Below, in pieces: positions 62,671-64,000 of a stretch of DNA of 64,000 bases. The notes beneath the pieces were generated by a model that was not told the DNA's origin, made no database searches, and saw nothing but the letters and a program-made list of their open reading frames with translations. This DNA comes from Halorussus salinisoli (GTDB lineage Archaea > Halobacteriota > Halobacteria > Halobacteriales > Haladaptataceae): the NCBI GenBank assembly GCA_005239435.1, contig SZNP01000005.1:124001-188000 (forward strand), read 5' to 3'. The position numbers and the translations under genes are program-made. Every line of letters starts with the position of its first letter. Position 1 is the first letter of the stretch.

Positions 62671-64000
62671 GTGGAGGAACGAACGCTCAAGGGGGTTGCG
62701 ATAGCCGCGTTGACGCTCGTCACCGTCTTAGCCCTGACTGCGTCGTCTTCGAGCGCCAGCGGGTACGAGATTTCCATCTACGCCGCTTATCCGTGGTGGT
62801 TCTGGGGCGGGATCGTCGCCACGTTCGTCCTCGGAACCGTCGTCGTCCTCGGTTCGACCGACGTGCCCCACCGAAGACGGTATCTCGCGTTGGGTGCCGG
62901 AATCATCCTGTTCGCCAACACGTTCCTGCTCTTCATGCCGGTGATACGGGGCTACGCCGTCTTCGGCGGCGGCGACATGTTCACCCATCTGGGTCGAGTC
63001 ATCGAGATACTCGAAAACGGCCGCGTGAACGAGGGCAACTACTACCCAGGAATCCACATCCACGCGGTGATGGTGATGGAGGTCACGGGTCTCGACTACT
63101 ACGCGGTCAAGAACGTCCTGGCACCCGTCTTCTCGGTGGCGTACTGGTTCGGTATCTTGGCGCTGGGCGTCCGAGTCACCGACGAACCGGCCGGGTTCCA
63201 TTACCTCGTCCCGTTCGCGCTCCTCCCGATTTTCAAGCGGACCGAGGTGTACTTCGGCCCGAACATGCTGAGCTTTAGCCTCTACCCGCTCCTGCTGTAC
63301 GCGCTGTTCAGCGTCCGACGGTCGCGGAATCGGTTCGTGGCGGTGGTCTCGCTCGTCTTCTGTTACTTCGTCTTCACCCATCCCGTCACGACGCTGCTCG
63401 GACTGTTCACCGTCGCGCTCGTGGCCGCCTCGAAACTCGCCACGTCTCGTCTGCGCGGCGACCGACTGCCGGTCAAGCAGTCGCTCTCGGTCGTCGCGAT
63501 ACCCGTCGCCGTCGGGGTCGTGTTCGTCTCGTGGTACTACTCGTTCCTGAAGATTCTGACGATGACGGTGAGCATGCTCGGGTCGCTGTTCCTGGGTATC
63601 GGCACGTCGCAACTGGGCGAGTACTCGAACGCGCTCCGGAGCGTCCCGCTCGAACCCGCGGACCTCCTCGAAGTCGTCGTCTTCCGGAAGGGGTTGGAAA
63701 TCCTGCTCATGGTCGGCACCGTCGTCGTCGTCCTCTACCTGGCCTACCACGTCAGGTACGGCGAGCGGGAACTCCGGTGGCAGGACCTGTTCTGGGTCGC
63801 TGGTTTCGGACTCTTCTCCGTGCTGGCGGCGGCGTTCCTCGTCAAACCAATCATGCTGACGTGGACGCGACTCCTCAAGTTCGCCGAGTTCTTCGCCGTC
63901 CTCCTCGTGGCGACGGCGGCGTACGTATACGTCGGTGGCTCACGCCGGTCGTTCGGCACCCGGCACGTCGTCGTCGTCGGTGTCGTCCTCGTTCTCTTCA
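62671..64000 (+). CDS. multi-pass membrane protein, partial (GT-C-like, runs off the window end)
   Basis: From GTG at 62671, with AGGGGGAC six bases upstream as a plausible ribosome site, 443 codons stay open to the window edge. The protein (MEERTLKGVAIAALTLV...) has about ten hydrophobic helices. Its first loop reads FGGGDMFTHLGRVIEILENG, an acidic/His motif at the first extracytoplasmic loop as in GT-C glycosyltransferases. Other marks are NEGNYYPGIHIHAVMVM and RTEVYFGPNMLSFSLYPLLLY. It resembles the protein at 17075 in layout. Its position after neuB/neuC suggests a surface-sugar role. The C-terminus lies outside the window. Confidence 0.8.
   Translation, partial: MEERTLKGVAIAALTLVTVLALTASSSSASGYEISIYAAYPWWFWGGIVATFVLGTVVVLGSTDVPHRRRYLALGAGIILFANTFLLFMPVIRGYAVFGGGDMFTHLGRVIEILENGRVNEGNYYPGIHIHAVMVMEVTGLDYYAVKNVLAPVFSVAYWFGILALGVRVTDEPAGFHYLVPFALLPIFKRTEVYFGPNMLSFSLYPLLLYALFSVRRSRNRFVAVVSLVFCYFVFTHPVTTLLGLFTVALVAASKLATSRLRGDRLPVKQSLSVVAIPVAVGVVFVSWYYSFLKILTMTVSMLGSLFLGIGTSQLGEYSNALRSVPLEPADLLEVVVFRKGLEILLMVGTVVVVLYLAYHVRYGERELRWQDLFWVAGFGLFSVLAAAFLVKPIMLTWTRLLKFAEFFAVLLVATAAYVYVGGSRRSFGTRHVVVVGVVLVLF

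Overview
The window is chromosomal DNA of a halophilic archaeon (class Halobacteria). Coding regions are GC-rich with a strong third-position GC bias, the predicted proteins are very acidic (Asp/Glu-rich), many genes start at GTG or have their TATA-like box only about 25-30 bases from the start codon (leaderless style), and marker genes are haloarchaeal: archaeal RadA, a CetZ tubulin, HalOD1, DUF7344, DUF7503, DUF7504 and DUF58/DUF7519 families. I cannot place the genus. No rRNA, intact tRNA, CRISPR array or intact insertion sequence was seen.

Layout. 1-4.1 kb: a decayed CoA-disulfide-reductase-like gene, a ComA-like phosphosulfolactate synthase and an MBL-fold hydrolase. 4.1-8.1 kb: a long repeat-bearing intergenic region, a Gfo/Idh/MocA oxidoreductase and a P1B-type metal ATPase with an unusual YPC transport motif. 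8.1-13.3 kb: surface-glycan genes on the minus strand (phosphodiesterase, GT2, GT4, DUF354). 13.6-17 kb: PadR regulator, a proteasome-beta-like protein lacking the catalytic Thr, a small Rdx-type CxxC protein and CetZ. 17-22 kb: GT-C membrane protein, ABC permease, K+ channel. 22-28.5 kb: thiC, small regulators, creatininase-family enzyme, SDR, cytochrome P450. 28.7-31.8 kb: a 44-residue membrane peptide (DUF7503), a large CHAT caspase-like protein and a DUF7504 protein; I consider this the most interesting locus. 31.9-38 kb: O-methyltransferase, radA, M20 hydrolase, UspA, CNNM/CBS protein, protein-only RNase P (HARP), then a gene-free stretch rich in hairpins. 38-48 kb: membrane protein, HalOD1, HTH and tryptophanase pair, reductase/aldehyde dehydrogenase pair, a LivF fragment, hydrolase, aldo/keto reductase. 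48.6-58 kb: a MoxR/DUF58/DUF4350/DUF7519/DUF4129-like/DUF1616 membrane cluster. 58-64 kb: methyltransferase, NeuB, PIG-L deacetylase and NeuC (nonulosonic acid pathway), and a multi-pass membrane protein running off the end.

Two themes link regions. First, sugar and cell-surface genes occur at both ends (8-13 kb, 17-18.7 kb, 57-64 kb), as expected for S-layer N-glycosylation. Second, several long intergenic gaps carry the same family of GC-rich hairpin repeats, often next to an AT-rich patch. Three genes are broken (CoA-disulfide reductase, a DUF7537-like secreted protein, LivF).
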